Assembly: GCA_963677415.2 (NCBI GenBank) | Contig: CAXXFJ010000011.1 | Location: 1 to 64,000 of the forward strand | Direction of reading: 5' to 3' | Source: JAQUTK01 sp963677415 | GTDB taxonomy: Bacteria > Bacteroidota > Bacteroidia > Bacteroidales > JAQUTK01 | DNA: 64,000 bases | Shown here: positions 18,169-26,825 of the stretch, in pieces | Layout: each line of letters starts with the position of its first letter | How positions within the stretch are numbered: position 1 is the stretch's first letter | Program-made: the position numbers and the translations under genes | Notes under the pieces: generated by a model | The model's database searches: none | Told to the model about the DNA's origin: nothing | Seen by the model: the letters and a program-made list of their open reading frames with translations, nothing else

Positions 18169-19011
18169 ATGAAGAAGATTGCTCTTCAAGGAGTTAAAGG
18201 TTGCTTCCATGAGATTGCAGCCAGAGCCTATTTCAGAAACGAAGAATTAGAGATCATTGAGTGTAAGTCTTTCAAAGAAGTATTTGAAGTGATGAAAAAA
18301 GATTCTTCAATCATGGGCAGCGTTGCTATTGAAAATACGATAGCCGGCAGTTTGCTTCCCAATCATGACATGCTTCGTAACAGCAACTCATGGATCATTG
18401 GCGAACAGAAACTCAGAGTTAAACAAAATCTCTGTGTCTTACCGGATGATGAGCTGTCTGATATAAAAGAAGTTCTTTCTCATCCGATTGCTCTCATGCA
18501 GTGTGGCGAATTTCTGGACACTCACCCTGAATGGAAACTGGTAGAGACGGAAGATACAGCTTTTAGTGCAAAAGAGATTGCACGCAATAACACACATAAT
18601 CAGGCTGCTATCTGCAGTACATTGGCTGCTGAGATCTATGGTCTGAAAGTCTTAAAGCCGGGTATCGAAACCAACAAAAGAAACTTTACCCGTTTTCTCA
18701 TGCTGGCAGACAAATGGATGGCCGAGGATATAAATAAGGACATAGAATTGAGCAAAGCCTCTTTGGTGTTTGCTGTTTCACACCAACCGGGTGCCCTTTC
18801 TAAAGTGTTGTCTATCTTCTCATTCTATGATATAAATCTGACTAAAATACAGTCTCTCCCCATTGTAGGTCGCGAATGGGAATATTTGTTCTATATTGAT
18901 GTGACCTTTGATGATTACCTCCGATACAAACAGTCGTTAGATGCTATTACCCCACTAACGAAGAATTTTAAAATACTTGGTGAATATGCTACAGGAGAAC
19001 AAACAGTTTAA
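18169..19011 (+). CDS. pheA: prephenate dehydratase
   Basis: A 280-residue monofunctional enzyme turning prephenate into phenylpyruvate. Catalytic-domain motifs are ALQGVKGCFHEIAARAYF at the N-terminus, VAIENTIAGSLLPNHDMLR, and TNKRNFTRFLMLADK near residue 175 with the conserved Thr-Arg-Phe. A C-terminal ACT domain (VFAVSHQPGALSKVLSIFSF, INLTKIQSLPIVGREWEYLF) is the usual phenylalanine-sensing regulatory domain. It has no chorismate mutase domain; that activity is fused to the DAHP synthase two genes downstream. First structural gene after the attenuator. Confidence 0.96.
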   Translation: MKKIALQGVKGCFHEIAARAYFRNEELEIIECKSFKEVFEVMKKDSSIMGSVAIENTIAGSLLPNHDMLRNSNSWIIGEQKLRVKQNLCVLPDDELSDIKEVLSHPIALMQCGEFLDTHPEWKLVETEDTAFSAKEIARNNTHNQAAICSTLAAEIYGLKVLKPGIETNKRNFTRFLMLADKWMAEDINKDIELSKASLVFAVSHQPGALSKVLSIFSFYDINLTKIQSLPIVGREWEYLFYIDVTFDDYLRYKQSLDAITPLTKNFKILGEYATGEQTV

Positions 19012-20170
19012 GATAGAGCCAGCCGAGCGATTATCGACTGTCAGCGAATACTATTTCTCTAAGAAACTTCAGGAGATAGCAGCGATGAATGAAGCAGGGA
19101 AGAATGTGATTAGTCTTGGAATCGGCAGTCCTGATCTTCCTCCATCAGATGAAACGTTGCGCACCATGTGTGAAGAGACTATGAAACCCGGCAATCACGG
19201 TTATCAGCCCTATGTTGGTATTCCTGAATTGCGCAACGGTTTTGCAGCATGGTATAAGCGTTGGTATGATGTCGATCTGGATCCGAAGACTGAGATTCAG
19301 CCCTTGATCGGTTCGAAGGAAGGAGTGCTGCACATATCCATGGCTTTTCTTAATCCAGGCGATGGCGTGTTGTTGCCCAATCCCGGATACCCCACCTATA
19401 CTTCTGTAAGTAGGCTGGTGGGTGCAGAGATCTATTCCTACGACCTTCTTGAGGATAACGATTGGCAACCTGATTTTGAAGCACTTGAGGCTATGGATTT
19501 GTCCGGCATCAAACTGATGTGGGTTAATTATCCCAATATGCCTACCGGTGCTAATGCAACGATTGCTCTGTATCAGAAGCTGGTCGATTTTGGTCGTAAG
19601 CATAACATAGTTATCTGTAACGATAATCCCTACAGCTTTATCCTGAACAGAAAACCAATCAGTCTGCTCTCTGTTGCAGGTGCCAAAGAGTGTTGTATTG
19701 AATTGAATTCCATGAGCAAGTCGCACAATATGCCGGGTTGGCGTGTCGGTATGCTGGCTTCCAATGCGCAATTCATCCAATGGGTATTGAAAGTAAAAAG
19801 CAATGTAGATTCAGGGATGTATCGTCCCATGCAACTAGCTGCAGCACAAGCACTGTTGAATAGTGCGGAGTGGCATGAAGAAAAGAATATTCAGGTCTAT
19901 GCCCGTCGTCGTGCACTTGCCGAGCGAATCATGAACATGCTGGGTTGCTTGTATGATACCAAACAGGTAGGACTGTTTTTGTGGGGTAAGATCCCTGCGC
20001 ATTATTCCGGATCCGGCGAATTGGCGGATAAGGTCTTATATGAGGCGAATGTTTTTGTAACTCCTGGGTTTATTTTTGGAAGTAACGGCGAACGGTATAT
20101 TCGTATATCATTGTGCTGTAATGAGACAAATCTGGGAAAAGCGATTGAAAGAATAAAAGAAATACTATAA
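18986..20170 (+). CDS. PLP-dependent class I/II aminotransferase
   Basis: A 394-residue fold-type I aminotransferase. Visible motifs are ISLGIGSPDLPPS, NPGYPTYTSVSRLVGAE, WVNYPNMPTGANA, ICNDNPYSFI and the PLP-lysine region LNSMSKSHNMPGWRVGML, with the conserved Arg near the C-terminus (RYIRISLCC). In this operon it most likely transaminates phenylpyruvate and hydroxyphenylpyruvate to Phe and Tyr; this is inferred from context. I use the ATG at 18986, which overlaps the end of pheA by 26 bases and implies coupled translation; TTG and GTG codons just upstream are less likely. Confidence 0.93.
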   Translation: MLQENKQFKIEPAERLSTVSEYYFSKKLQEIAAMNEAGKNVISLGIGSPDLPPSDETLRTMCEETMKPGNHGYQPYVGIPELRNGFAAWYKRWYDVDLDPKTEIQPLIGSKEGVLHISMAFLNPGDGVLLPNPGYPTYTSVSRLVGAEIYSYDLLEDNDWQPDFEALEAMDLSGIKLMWVNYPNMPTGANATIALYQKLVDFGRKHNIVICNDNPYSFILNRKPISLLSVAGAKECCIELNSMSKSHNMPGWRVGMLASNAQFIQWVLKVKSNVDSGMYRPMQLAAAQALLNSAEWHEEKNIQVYARRRALAERIMNMLGCLYDTKQVGLFLWGKIPAHYSGSGELADKVLYEANVFVTPGFIFGSNGERYIRISLCCNETNLGKAIERIKEIL

Positions 20171-20181
20171 ACGAAGAAACT

Positions 20182-21243
20182 ATGAATATTGAATCATTAG
20201 GCTTAAAAGGCGTATCAGCCACACGTCCGTTAGTTATCAGTGGTCCGTGCAGCGCGGAGACTGAAGAACAAGTGATGACTACTGCAAAAGCTTTGTCATC
20301 CAAAGGTATAAAGATATACAGAGCCGGTATATGGAAACCACGTACCAAACCGGGTGGTTTTGAGGGAGTCGGAGTTGCCGGACTGCCCTGGTTGCAAAGA
20401 GTACAGAAAGAACTTGGTATGTTGGTAGCAACAGAAGTGGCAACTGCCAAGCATGTGGAAGAGTCTCTGGCACATGGGATTGATATCCTGTGGATTGGAG
20501 CTCGTACTTCGGCCAACCCTTTTTCAGTGCAGGAGATTGCCGATGCTTTGAGAGGAGTAGATATTCCTGTTTTGATTAAGAATCCGGTCAATCCGGATCT
20601 GGAACTTTGGATCGGTGCTGTTGAGCGCCTTCAAGGTGCCGGGATCACTCGTATTGGCGTGATACATCGTGGGTTTAGTTCCTTTGACAAGAAGATTTAT
20701 CGCAACCTTCCGCAGTGGCATATTCCGATTGAACTCCATCGTCGCATGCCCGATCTGCCTATGTTTTGCGATCCATCGCATATCGGAGGCAAGCGCGAAC
20801 TGATTGCTCCGCTGTCGCAGCAGGCCATGGATTTAAATTTCGACGGACTGATTATTGAATCGCATTGCAATCCGGACAAAGCCTGGAGTGATGCCGATCA
20901 ACAGGTTACTCCCGATATACTGAGCTATATCATCAGTTTGCTGGTGATTCGCGACACTACGCAGACTACAGAAAGCCTGAGCGAACTCCGTCGTCAGATT
21001 GATGATGTGGACAATGAGCTCCTTGCTACTATTGCCAAGCGTATGCGTATCTCTAAGGAGATTGGTCAATACAAGAAAGAACATTCCATGTCTATCCTGC
21101 AAGCGGCCCGTTATGATGAGATCATTGAGAAGGGAGTTATTCAGGGAGGTGTGATGGGGCTGAGCAGTGACTTTATGAAGAAACTGCTTGTTGCTATTCA
21201 TGAAGAGTCCGTGCGTGTACAGATGGATATAATGGGACAATAA
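20182..21243 (+). CDS. bifunctional DAHP synthase / chorismate mutase (mutase at C-terminus)
   Basis: A 353-residue two-domain protein. Residues 1-260 are a type I-beta DAHP synthase (VISGPCSAETEEQ, IYRAGIWKPRTKPGGFEG, LIKNPVNPD, IGVIHRGFSSF, MFCDPSHIGGKRE). Residues about 265-350 are an AroQ-type chorismate mutase (ELRRQIDDVDNELLATIAKR, RISKEIGQYKKEH). The C-terminal mutase is the arrangement known from Porphyromonas and Bacteroides, opposite to Bacillus. The protein catalyses both the first shikimate step and the branch-point step to prephenate, which pheA and tyrA beside it consume. Feedback by prephenate through the mutase domain is known for the family. Confidence 0.95.
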   Translation: MNIESLGLKGVSATRPLVISGPCSAETEEQVMTTAKALSSKGIKIYRAGIWKPRTKPGGFEGVGVAGLPWLQRVQKELGMLVATEVATAKHVEESLAHGIDILWIGARTSANPFSVQEIADALRGVDIPVLIKNPVNPDLELWIGAVERLQGAGITRIGVIHRGFSSFDKKIYRNLPQWHIPIELHRRMPDLPMFCDPSHIGGKRELIAPLSQQAMDLNFDGLIIESHCNPDKAWSDADQQVTPDILSYIISLLVIRDTTQTTESLSELRRQIDDVDNELLATIAKRMRISKEIGQYKKEHSMSILQAARYDEIIEKGVIQGGVMGLSSDFMKKLLVAIHEESVRVQMDIMGQ

Positions 21244-21255
21244 TAGATAGTAAGT

Positions 21256-22029
21256 ATGAGAATATTAGTTTTAGGAGCCGGTAAGATGGGCACATTCTTT
21301 GTGGACGTGCTCAATCAGCATCACGAAGTGGCGCTGTTTGATACCGATGCATCTCGTTTGCGCTTTGTATATAACACCATCCGCATGACTAAACCGGAGG
21401 AAATTGCCGATTTCAAACCGGAACTGGTCTTGAACGCTGTCACATTAAAATATACGTTGCAGGCTTTTGATACCGTGTTGCCGTATCTCACACCCGATTG
21501 TATTCTTTCGGATATCGCTTCTGTGAAGTCCGGACTGAAAGAATATTATGAGAAGAGCGGCCATCGTTATGTCTCTTCCCATCCGATGTTTGGACCTACC
21601 TTTGCTTCCCTGTCTGATCTCAGCAAGGAAAGTGCGGTGATCATTTCGGAGAGTGACCATCTGGGAAAAGTATTTTTCAAAGACCTCTATCTCTCTTTAA
21701 AACTCAATATCTTTGATTACAGTTTTGACGAGCATGACTTGACGACGGCCTATTCGCTCTCTATCCCTTTTGCTTCTACTTTGGTGTTTGCCTCTGTGAT
21801 GAGACATCAGGATGCACCGGGTACGACCTTCAAACGTCACATGTCAATAGCCCGCGGACTGCTTTCTGAGGATGATTTCCTGCTGACTGAGATTCTTTTC
21901 AATCCCAACACTCCCCATCAGATTGAAAAGATCCGCAACGAACTGGGCAACCTCCTCAAGCTGATTGAGACAAAGGATACAGAGGGAATGCAGCAGTTTT
22001 TGAAGAAGGTGCGTAAAAATATAGATTAA
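21256..22029 (+). CDS. tyrA: prephenate dehydrogenase
   Basis: A 257-residue NAD(P)-dependent TyrA. It starts with the Rossmann motif ILVLGAGKMGTFF. It then has LSDIASVKSG and YVSSHPMFGPTFA with the catalytic His region, and an all-helical C-terminal dimerisation domain. It makes 4-hydroxyphenylpyruvate for tyrosine. No ACT domain is present. It is the last gene of the attenuated aromatic operon and is closed by a strong hairpin terminator. It is also the last core gene before the insertion-sequence region. Confidence 0.94.
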   Translation: MRILVLGAGKMGTFFVDVLNQHHEVALFDTDASRLRFVYNTIRMTKPEEIADFKPELVLNAVTLKYTLQAFDTVLPYLTPDCILSDIASVKSGLKEYYEKSGHRYVSSHPMFGPTFASLSDLSKESAVIISESDHLGKVFFKDLYLSLKLNIFDYSFDEHDLTTAYSLSIPFASTLVFASVMRHQDAPGTTFKRHMSIARGLLSEDDFLLTEILFNPNTPHQIEKIRNELGNLLKLIETKDTEGMQQFLKKVRKNID

Positions 22030-22030
22030 G

Positions 22031-22068
22031 AAAAGAAGGGGAAAGCAGATCGTTTTCCCCTTCTTTTT
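22031..22068 (+). terminator. terminator of the phe/tyr operon
   Basis: Stem AAAAGAAGGGGAAA / TTTCCCCTTCTTTT with an 8-base spacer, directly after the tyrA stop and followed by a T-rich tail. Confidence 0.85.
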
Positions 22069-22090
22069 CTCCTCCCCGCAGAGAACTTTT

Positions 22091-22168
22091 AAAAGAGTCA
22101 AAGAATAAAAGAGTCTACTGAAGTCAGAGTTAGAAGATAAAAGAATCATCCTCTTTCAGGGTCCTACA
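22091..22168 (+). mobile_element. isolated right end of the 50934-type IS
   Basis: About 60-78 bases diverged from, but clearly alignable with, the right end of the IS at 50934-52464: AAAGAGTCTACT, then TTAGAAG, and an exact TTTCAGGGTCCTACA terminus at 22168. It joins directly to an internal segment of another copy. It looks like the leftover end of an older insertion. Confidence 0.75.
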
Positions 22169-23251
22169 CTCTTTGCGGTCTGTTTGGTGTATCTAAGCAA
22201 GCCTATTACCAGTATCTGGATCACGGTTTAGAGAATGCTGCAAAGGTACAGTTCGTACTTGAATATGTACATGAAATCCGTGGAAAAGATCCCGGCATCG
22301 GTGGGGAGAAGTTATGGGTAATGTATAAAAGCTATTTTGGTGTGGAATACAGCCTTGGGCGGGATTCCTTCTGTAGGATACTCTGTGTTTATGGTCTGAC
22401 CATAAGGAAAAGAAGAAAACGAATCCGGACGACGGATTCCAATCATCCTTATCTTTTATATCCGAACCAGATACAGGATCTGATTGTGGAACACCCCAAT
22501 CAGGTGTGGGTGAGTGATATCACTTATATCAGGATCTGTGAGAAGTTCTGCTTTCTCTCCTTGATTACCGATGCTTACGACAAGGAGATTGTGGGTTATT
22601 ATGTCGCCCCAACCTTACAAACGGAGTTCACAATCCGGGCTCTTCAACAAGCTTTATCACGGATAGAAGAGGCTGACCGGCTTGACTTGATCCACCACTC
22701 AGACCGTGGTGTTCAGTATACCAGCGACTCATATACCAGACTTCTAAAAGAGAACCATATACGGATAAGCATGACGGAGAAAGGAGATCCGAAAGAGAAC
22801 GCGATTGCAGAACGTGTAAACGGGATCCTCAAACATGAATTCCTGGAGTATCGTGATTTTAAAGATATCGAAGAGGTGCGAACTGCCGTTGCAGAAGCTG
22901 TAGAGTTCTACAACACCCAAAGACCTCATAAGAGTCTGGATATGATGACACCGATGGAAGCTTCACTTATGAATGGACCCATCAAGAAAAGATGGAGAAG
23001 TTATCGGGAAGAATATCTGCAAAACAATTTGCCTGTGCAGATATAATATGTATGTTTGCAGAACAAACCTATCGGATATTTCCGAGATTCAAAAGAGCAA
23101 AGTCAACCTCTTTTAGGGTCTTGTTCTAAAAGAGTCAACCGTAGTCAGAGATAAATATAAAGGAGTCAACTGTAGTCAGAGATAAAAAATAAAGAGTCTA
23201 CTAAAATCAGAATTAGAAGCTAAAAGAGTCAACCCCTTTCAGGGTCCTACA
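22169..23251 (+). mobile_element. 5'-truncated copy of the IS3-family element at 50934
   Basis: 1083 bases collinear with 51382-52464 without any indel and with only about seven base differences that I can find, ending at the same CCTACA terminus. The left end, OrfA and the start of OrfB are missing. The junction is with an older right-end remnant ending at 22168, so it probably arose by deletion or recombination between copies. Confidence 0.9.
22170..23046 (+). pseudogene. truncated IS3-family transposase (OrfB part)
   Basis: The frame equals residues about 133-423 of the full transposase at 50988-52259. The retroviral-type DDE catalytic triad is still present (VSDITYI, HHSDRGVQY, NAIAERVNG), but the N-terminal helix-turn-helix, leucine-zipper region and natural start are gone. 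The first ATG of the remaining frame is at 22321. It cannot make a normal transposase. A DDE-domain fragment could only be made from an internal start, which I consider unlikely to matter. Confidence 0.88.
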
Positions 23252-23337
23252 CCACCACATAGTCCTCAGTCTTCCTGTCCCTTTCCATGACTTAATACAG
23301 AAAAGGTTTACACCGATTTAACAATTAAAGGTGTAAT

Positions 23338-23739
23338 ATGGAAAAGAAAAAAGTATTCATCCGTTCTTATGCGGTATCGTTTAAATTCCAAGTTCTTTCG
23401 GACTATTATTCTTCGGGAGAGTCTATCGGTTTTATTAGCAATAAGTATTCTATTTCTAAAGCAACGGTCTTTCGGTGGAATAATGAGTTTGAAACAAGTT
23501 CAAAATCTCTATCTTTGTCGGATGAGTTATTAAATAAACTATCCGATATGCGCACTAAACGACAGGAAATTGAATCAGAGGTCCTGGAAAGCAAAGAAGC
23601 TCTTCAGGCTGAGATTGCCCGTTTGCGTAAAGCATTGGAATACTCTGAGTTACGTAACGACGCACTGCAGGAAGTTTTAAAGATTGGCCGCGAGGAATAT
23701 GGTCTTGACTTGCTAAAAAAAGCTGGCGCCAAGCAGTAA
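23338..23739 (+). CDS. IS3-family OrfA (DNA-binding part of transposase)
   Basis: A 133-residue protein with an N-terminal helix-turn-helix (FKFQVLSDYYSSGESIGF, YSISKATVFRWNNEF) and a C-terminal coiled coil rich in Leu, Glu and Arg (ESKEALQAEIARLRKALEY). Near its end lies A_AAA_AAA followed by G (23715-23722), the usual -1 slippage site. Slippage there joins the frame to OrfB, giving KKSWRQAV across the join. Without slippage it stops after AGAKQ and would act as a repressor or DNA-binding subunit. Confidence 0.88.
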   Translation: MEKKKVFIRSYAVSFKFQVLSDYYSSGESIGFISNKYSISKATVFRWNNEFETSSKSLSLSDELLNKLSDMRTKRQEIESEVLESKEALQAEIARLRKALEYSELRNDALQEVLKIGREEYGLDLLKKAGAKQ

Positions 23740-24593
23740 ATGGTCTTCGACTCAGACATCCTGAATACTCAATCGGATGTCTGAGTGAACTGTTTGGCAA
23801 GACCCGTGAAGGCTATTACGCTGTAAGCAAAGAGAAACTGTGCGAACGTGCGTTGCTTGAAACTAATGTTGTTGACATGGTGATTCAGATAAGGATTGAA
23901 GCCCCCGGAATCGGTGCTTACAAGCTCTTTCTTATATTGAAGCATGTGTATGAACACAAGATGGTGGGACGTGATAAGTTTTATGAGCTGATGCATCGCA
24001 AACACCTGATGCTGCCGGCCTTGCGCCGTAGACACACAACTAACTCCAACCATAATTATCGCAAGTATAAGAATCTGGTAAAGGGATTTAAGCCAACATC
24101 TCCTTGTCAGTTATGGGTGGCAGATATAACCTATATAGATACGGATGAAGGCGTATGTTATCTACATCTTCTGACTGATGCTTATACGCATGAGATAATC
24201 GGATGGACTCTCTCTGAAAGCCTCTCGGCCTTGCATACCTTGGCTGCGCTCGAACAAGCCATAACGAATTGTTCAGATATGGATTTGAGTTCTCTTATAC
24301 ATCATTCTGATCGTGGATCGCAGTATTGTTGCACTCTGTATGTAGAACGACTCAAGCAGATTGGCTGCTCAATCAGTATGACTGAAGATGGTAATCCTAC
24401 AGACAATGCCATAGCTGAACGCGTGAACGGCATTATTAAGCAGGAATGGCTCTATAAGATGAAACGCCCCAAGGATTTCCATGCGGCACAATGCTTACTG
24501 GAAGGTATAATTGATTTTTATAACAACAAGAGACCTCACATGAGTAATGGAATGAAAACACCTGCCCAAGTGAGAATGGGTTATACCAAATAA
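23718..24593 (+). CDS. IS3-family OrfB (DDE integrase domain, made by -1 frameshift)
   Basis: About 291 codons in the -1 frame relative to OrfA, entered at the A7 run (23715-23721). It starts KSWRQAVNGLRLRHPE, has the HTH_21-like IRIEAPGIGAYKLFLIL, then the DDE triad: WVADITYIDT, LIHHSDRGSQYC and DNAIAERVNGIIKQEW. The frame is intact to the stop, so the OrfAB fusion would be complete. The first ATG in the frame is only at 23853, which supports frameshifting rather than independent initiation. Related to IS150-type transposases; only about one-third identical by eye to the 50988 protein. Confidence 0.88.
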   Translation, partial: KSWRQAVNGLRLRHPEYSIGCLSELFGKTREGYYAVSKEKLCERALLETNVVDMVIQIRIEAPGIGAYKLFLILKHVYEHKMVGRDKFYELMHRKHLMLPALRRRHTTNSNHNYRKYKNLVKGFKPTSPCQLWVADITYIDTDEGVCYLHLLTDAYTHEIIGWTLSESLSALHTLAALEQAITNCSDMDLSSLIHHSDRGSQYCCTLYVERLKQIGCSISMTEDGNPTDNAIAERVNGIIKQEWLYKMKRPKDFHAAQCLLEGIIDFYNNKRPHMSNGMKTPAQVRMGYTK

Positions 24594-24864
24594 GGCTCTT
24601 TGGAGGCTTCGAGCCTCCAGCCGCCAGGCAAACCTCCGCGGTGTTTTTCATAATATAAAGTAGAAAAAATAAAAATATAGTTTGTAACTTTGAAGCATTA
24701 AAAGGGTGATTTCTACACATTGTTAAATAAATTCCTCGTGTAAACCATATCAGGAAGAATAAAAAAAGAGTGTGAAGTAAATCAGGAGCATTTCAATAAA
24801 GTTGTATAGTCAATCAGTAAGTATAACCCAAAAGTGTAAACTAAATTCAGGCATAGTCACCATT

Positions 24865-24934
24865 TAGCGTTTGACTACTGTGGAAGCAGCGTACCACAGT
24901 AGTCGGACGCTGCTTCCACAGTAGTCAAACGCTA
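24865..24934. repeat. 28-bp perfect inverted repeat with 14-base loop
   Basis: Arms 24865-24892 and 24907-24934 are perfect complements, beginning TAGCGTTTGACTACTGTGG. The loop (24893-24906) contains CCACAGTAGTC, a third copy of the 11-base core that lies in both arms, so two alternative hairpins are possible. It lies directly beyond the IS right end. It has no T tail, so it is not a typical terminator. Confidence 0.85.
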
Positions 24935-25901
24935 CAAGCGTCCTGATGAAAATTTTAGGCCTTCAGGTCGTTTGTTCCGGCGGATAGGTGTCCACTTTGG
25001 ATTGCATAGGCATTGCTTTGGGCAACCATCGGAATGTTTTTTTATTTTCATTTTCCAAAAGGGCAGATACCTTGATTTTAATGCACCAAGTGCACCAAGC
25101 ATACCGATACAGTATATTGTAGGGCACTTCACTCTTCATCGTCTTTACTTGCTCCAAATAAATTGCTTACAAGATTGCGTGCGAATGGAGTGTTTTGCAT
25201 ACGATTTTGTTCTCCGGACAGGTTTCGGCACAACATTTCATCCTCAATATCTCTCTGTTTTATTCTTTTTTTTCTGCTTCAATTTTCCTTACTGCTTTTC
25301 ATTTGTGATGTTCTTCGTCACTCTTCGTCATTAGAAATATCTGATTTACTGTGTTCTTATTTAAAATAGTTTAATTTAAGTATTTTCCGAAATATTGAAG
25401 ATTGAAAAGTTAGAAAAGAATGCACGTGGTAAAATGCAATTATGTACACAAAACAGCAGACTGAATGTTTGTCTATTTGTTATTAAATGGTTCAAATAAT
25501 ACGGCATCCTCTTGTTGTTAATCAAGTTTAACATATATGTCCATCTAACGAAATGGGAATATCATACGTTAACCAATTGTATTATTGTTATTTGGCATTG
25601 TTTTAAGCAAATTATAATGTCCACCTACTTTATTTGGTTTATAAATAAAATTGCTCTAGATTTGCACCCTAAACATTTGGTGAGTGAATATAGGTGTTAT
25701 TAACACCATGAAGAACAAGTTATAATTTTAGTCAACATTCAACATGAAATTTGAATATTTAGTTTCTAAGAGAATCTGAAAGTTCTTGAGTCAAACACTC
25801 TTGTAGCTCTGGTCAAAAATATTTGACTCAAATGCGTAAATATGCAAATACCGATACTAAGATTCTTTAATAGTAAACAATAAACATCTAATATCAATAT
25901 A
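24935..25901. other. non-coding stretch at the left edge of the export island
   Basis: I see no credible gene here. Several frames of 60-120 codons exist on both strands, but they overlap, lack family features and look fortuitous. From about 25330 the DNA is AT-rich. It may hold decayed sequence and the promoter of the cluster that begins at 25902; no good TTTG-N19-TAnnTTTG match was found. Confidence 0.55.
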
Positions 25902-26798
25902 ATGAATAAAGAGTATATAACTCAACGTCGTTCAAATACAAAATCAAGAAAAGTATTAGTTTCAATTGTAATGCCAGTTTATAATGCAGCTGAAACGGTA
26001 TCTTCATCCATAAATAGTATATTAGTTCAGCGGTTTGTCGATTGGGAGTTATTAGTATTGGACGATGGTTCTACGGACAACACTATCGAAGTTATTTCTG
26101 GCTTTAATGATCTTCGTATTCGTTTGATCCATTGTGACCATAACTTTATTGCGACACTTAATCGCGGATTTTCAGAAGCTAAAGGCAAATACATAGCCCG
26201 AATGGATGCGGATGATCTTATGTTTCCTGAGCGTCTGATGATTCAGTACAATATAATGGAGAAAAGAAAAAATATTGATGTGTGTTCCTCTTGGATGGAA
26301 GCATTTGGTGAGAATATGCCGAATAGACTTCTTGGCAATTTGTATGGAGAAATAAAAGATCCTATTTTGAAGTTATTACAAACGAATATTGTCTTTCATC
26401 CTACAGTTATGATTCGCCGTTCCTTTTGGAAAAATCATAATCTTAAATACAGAGAGTATAAATACGCTGAAGATTACAAACTATGGTATGAAATGGCCTC
26501 CTTGGGAGCTCGATTCTATATTGAAGCACAACCATTGCTTTATTATCGGATATCACAACAACAAGTGACCAACATTCGACGTGCAGAACAAAATATGACA
26601 TCGCAAATAATCCGTTGGGAGATTATAGAATACTTGATCAACCAACTACAGGATAATGGTAAGATTCTTAAACTCTTCGAAATACACAAGAATCTAATTA
26701 AAGATAGGATACTCCCAACGGACATAGTTATGCAGCAGTATCTCATTTTATTAAGCAATTACAATAATAGAATATTTTTGGCCGAAAATATAGTTTAA
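25902..26798 (+). CDS. family 2 glycosyltransferase
   Basis: A 298-residue GT-A fold enzyme. It begins with VSIVMPVYNAAETVSSSINS, then WELLVLDDGSTDNTIEVI, and the DXD motif in KYIARMDADDLMFPERL (about residue 107). A later YAEDYKLWYEMA carries the acceptor-side ED motif. There is no membrane segment, so it works in the cytoplasm with a nucleotide sugar. It is the first gene of the export cluster, 27 bases before the double-glycine precursor, so protein or peptide glycosylation is a reasonable inference. A polysaccharide role is not supported, as there is no flippase, polymerase or other sugar gene beside it. Confidence 0.88.
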   Translation: MNKEYITQRRSNTKSRKVLVSIVMPVYNAAETVSSSINSILVQRFVDWELLVLDDGSTDNTIEVISGFNDLRIRLIHCDHNFIATLNRGFSEAKGKYIARMDADDLMFPERLMIQYNIMEKRKNIDVCSSWMEAFGENMPNRLLGNLYGEIKDPILKLLQTNIVFHPTVMIRRSFWKNHNLKYREYKYAEDYKLWYEMASLGARFYIEAQPLLYYRISQQQVTNIRRAEQNMTSQIIRWEIIEYLINQLQDNGKILKLFEIHKNLIKDRILPTDIVMQQYLILLSNYNNRIFLAENIV

Positions 26799-26825
26799 TA
26801 ATGTAAAATTCTAAATTAATTTAAA

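Larger units (their letters stand above)
23288..24853 (+). mobile_element. second IS3-family element (different from the 50934 type)
   Basis: An OrfA/OrfB pair with probable termini TGACTTAAT (23288) and its counterpart ending TTCAGGCA (24853). Both ends contain GTTTACAC or its complement, but the left match needs a 6-base gap and I see no target duplication, so the left boundary is tentative. The right end carries four copies of a GTGTAAACTAAATCAGG-like unit spaced 32 bases apart (24738, 24770, 24802, 24834). Confidence 0.75.

Noticed and set aside
19145..19780. 211-codon frame on the minus strand inside the aminotransferase gene
   Set aside because: Shadow of a well-conserved PLP enzyme; no recognisable protein features.
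22321..23046. Seemingly complete 241-residue transposase
   Set aside because: It begins in the middle of OrfB; comparison with 50988-52259 shows the N-terminal half is deleted, so I call it a pseudogene.
24972..25369. Overlapping frames of 60-120 codons in the stretch after the palindrome
   Set aside because: Several frames on both strands overlap each other, are rich in Phe, Cys and Ile in a way typical of random AT-rich DNA, and show no start context or family motif.
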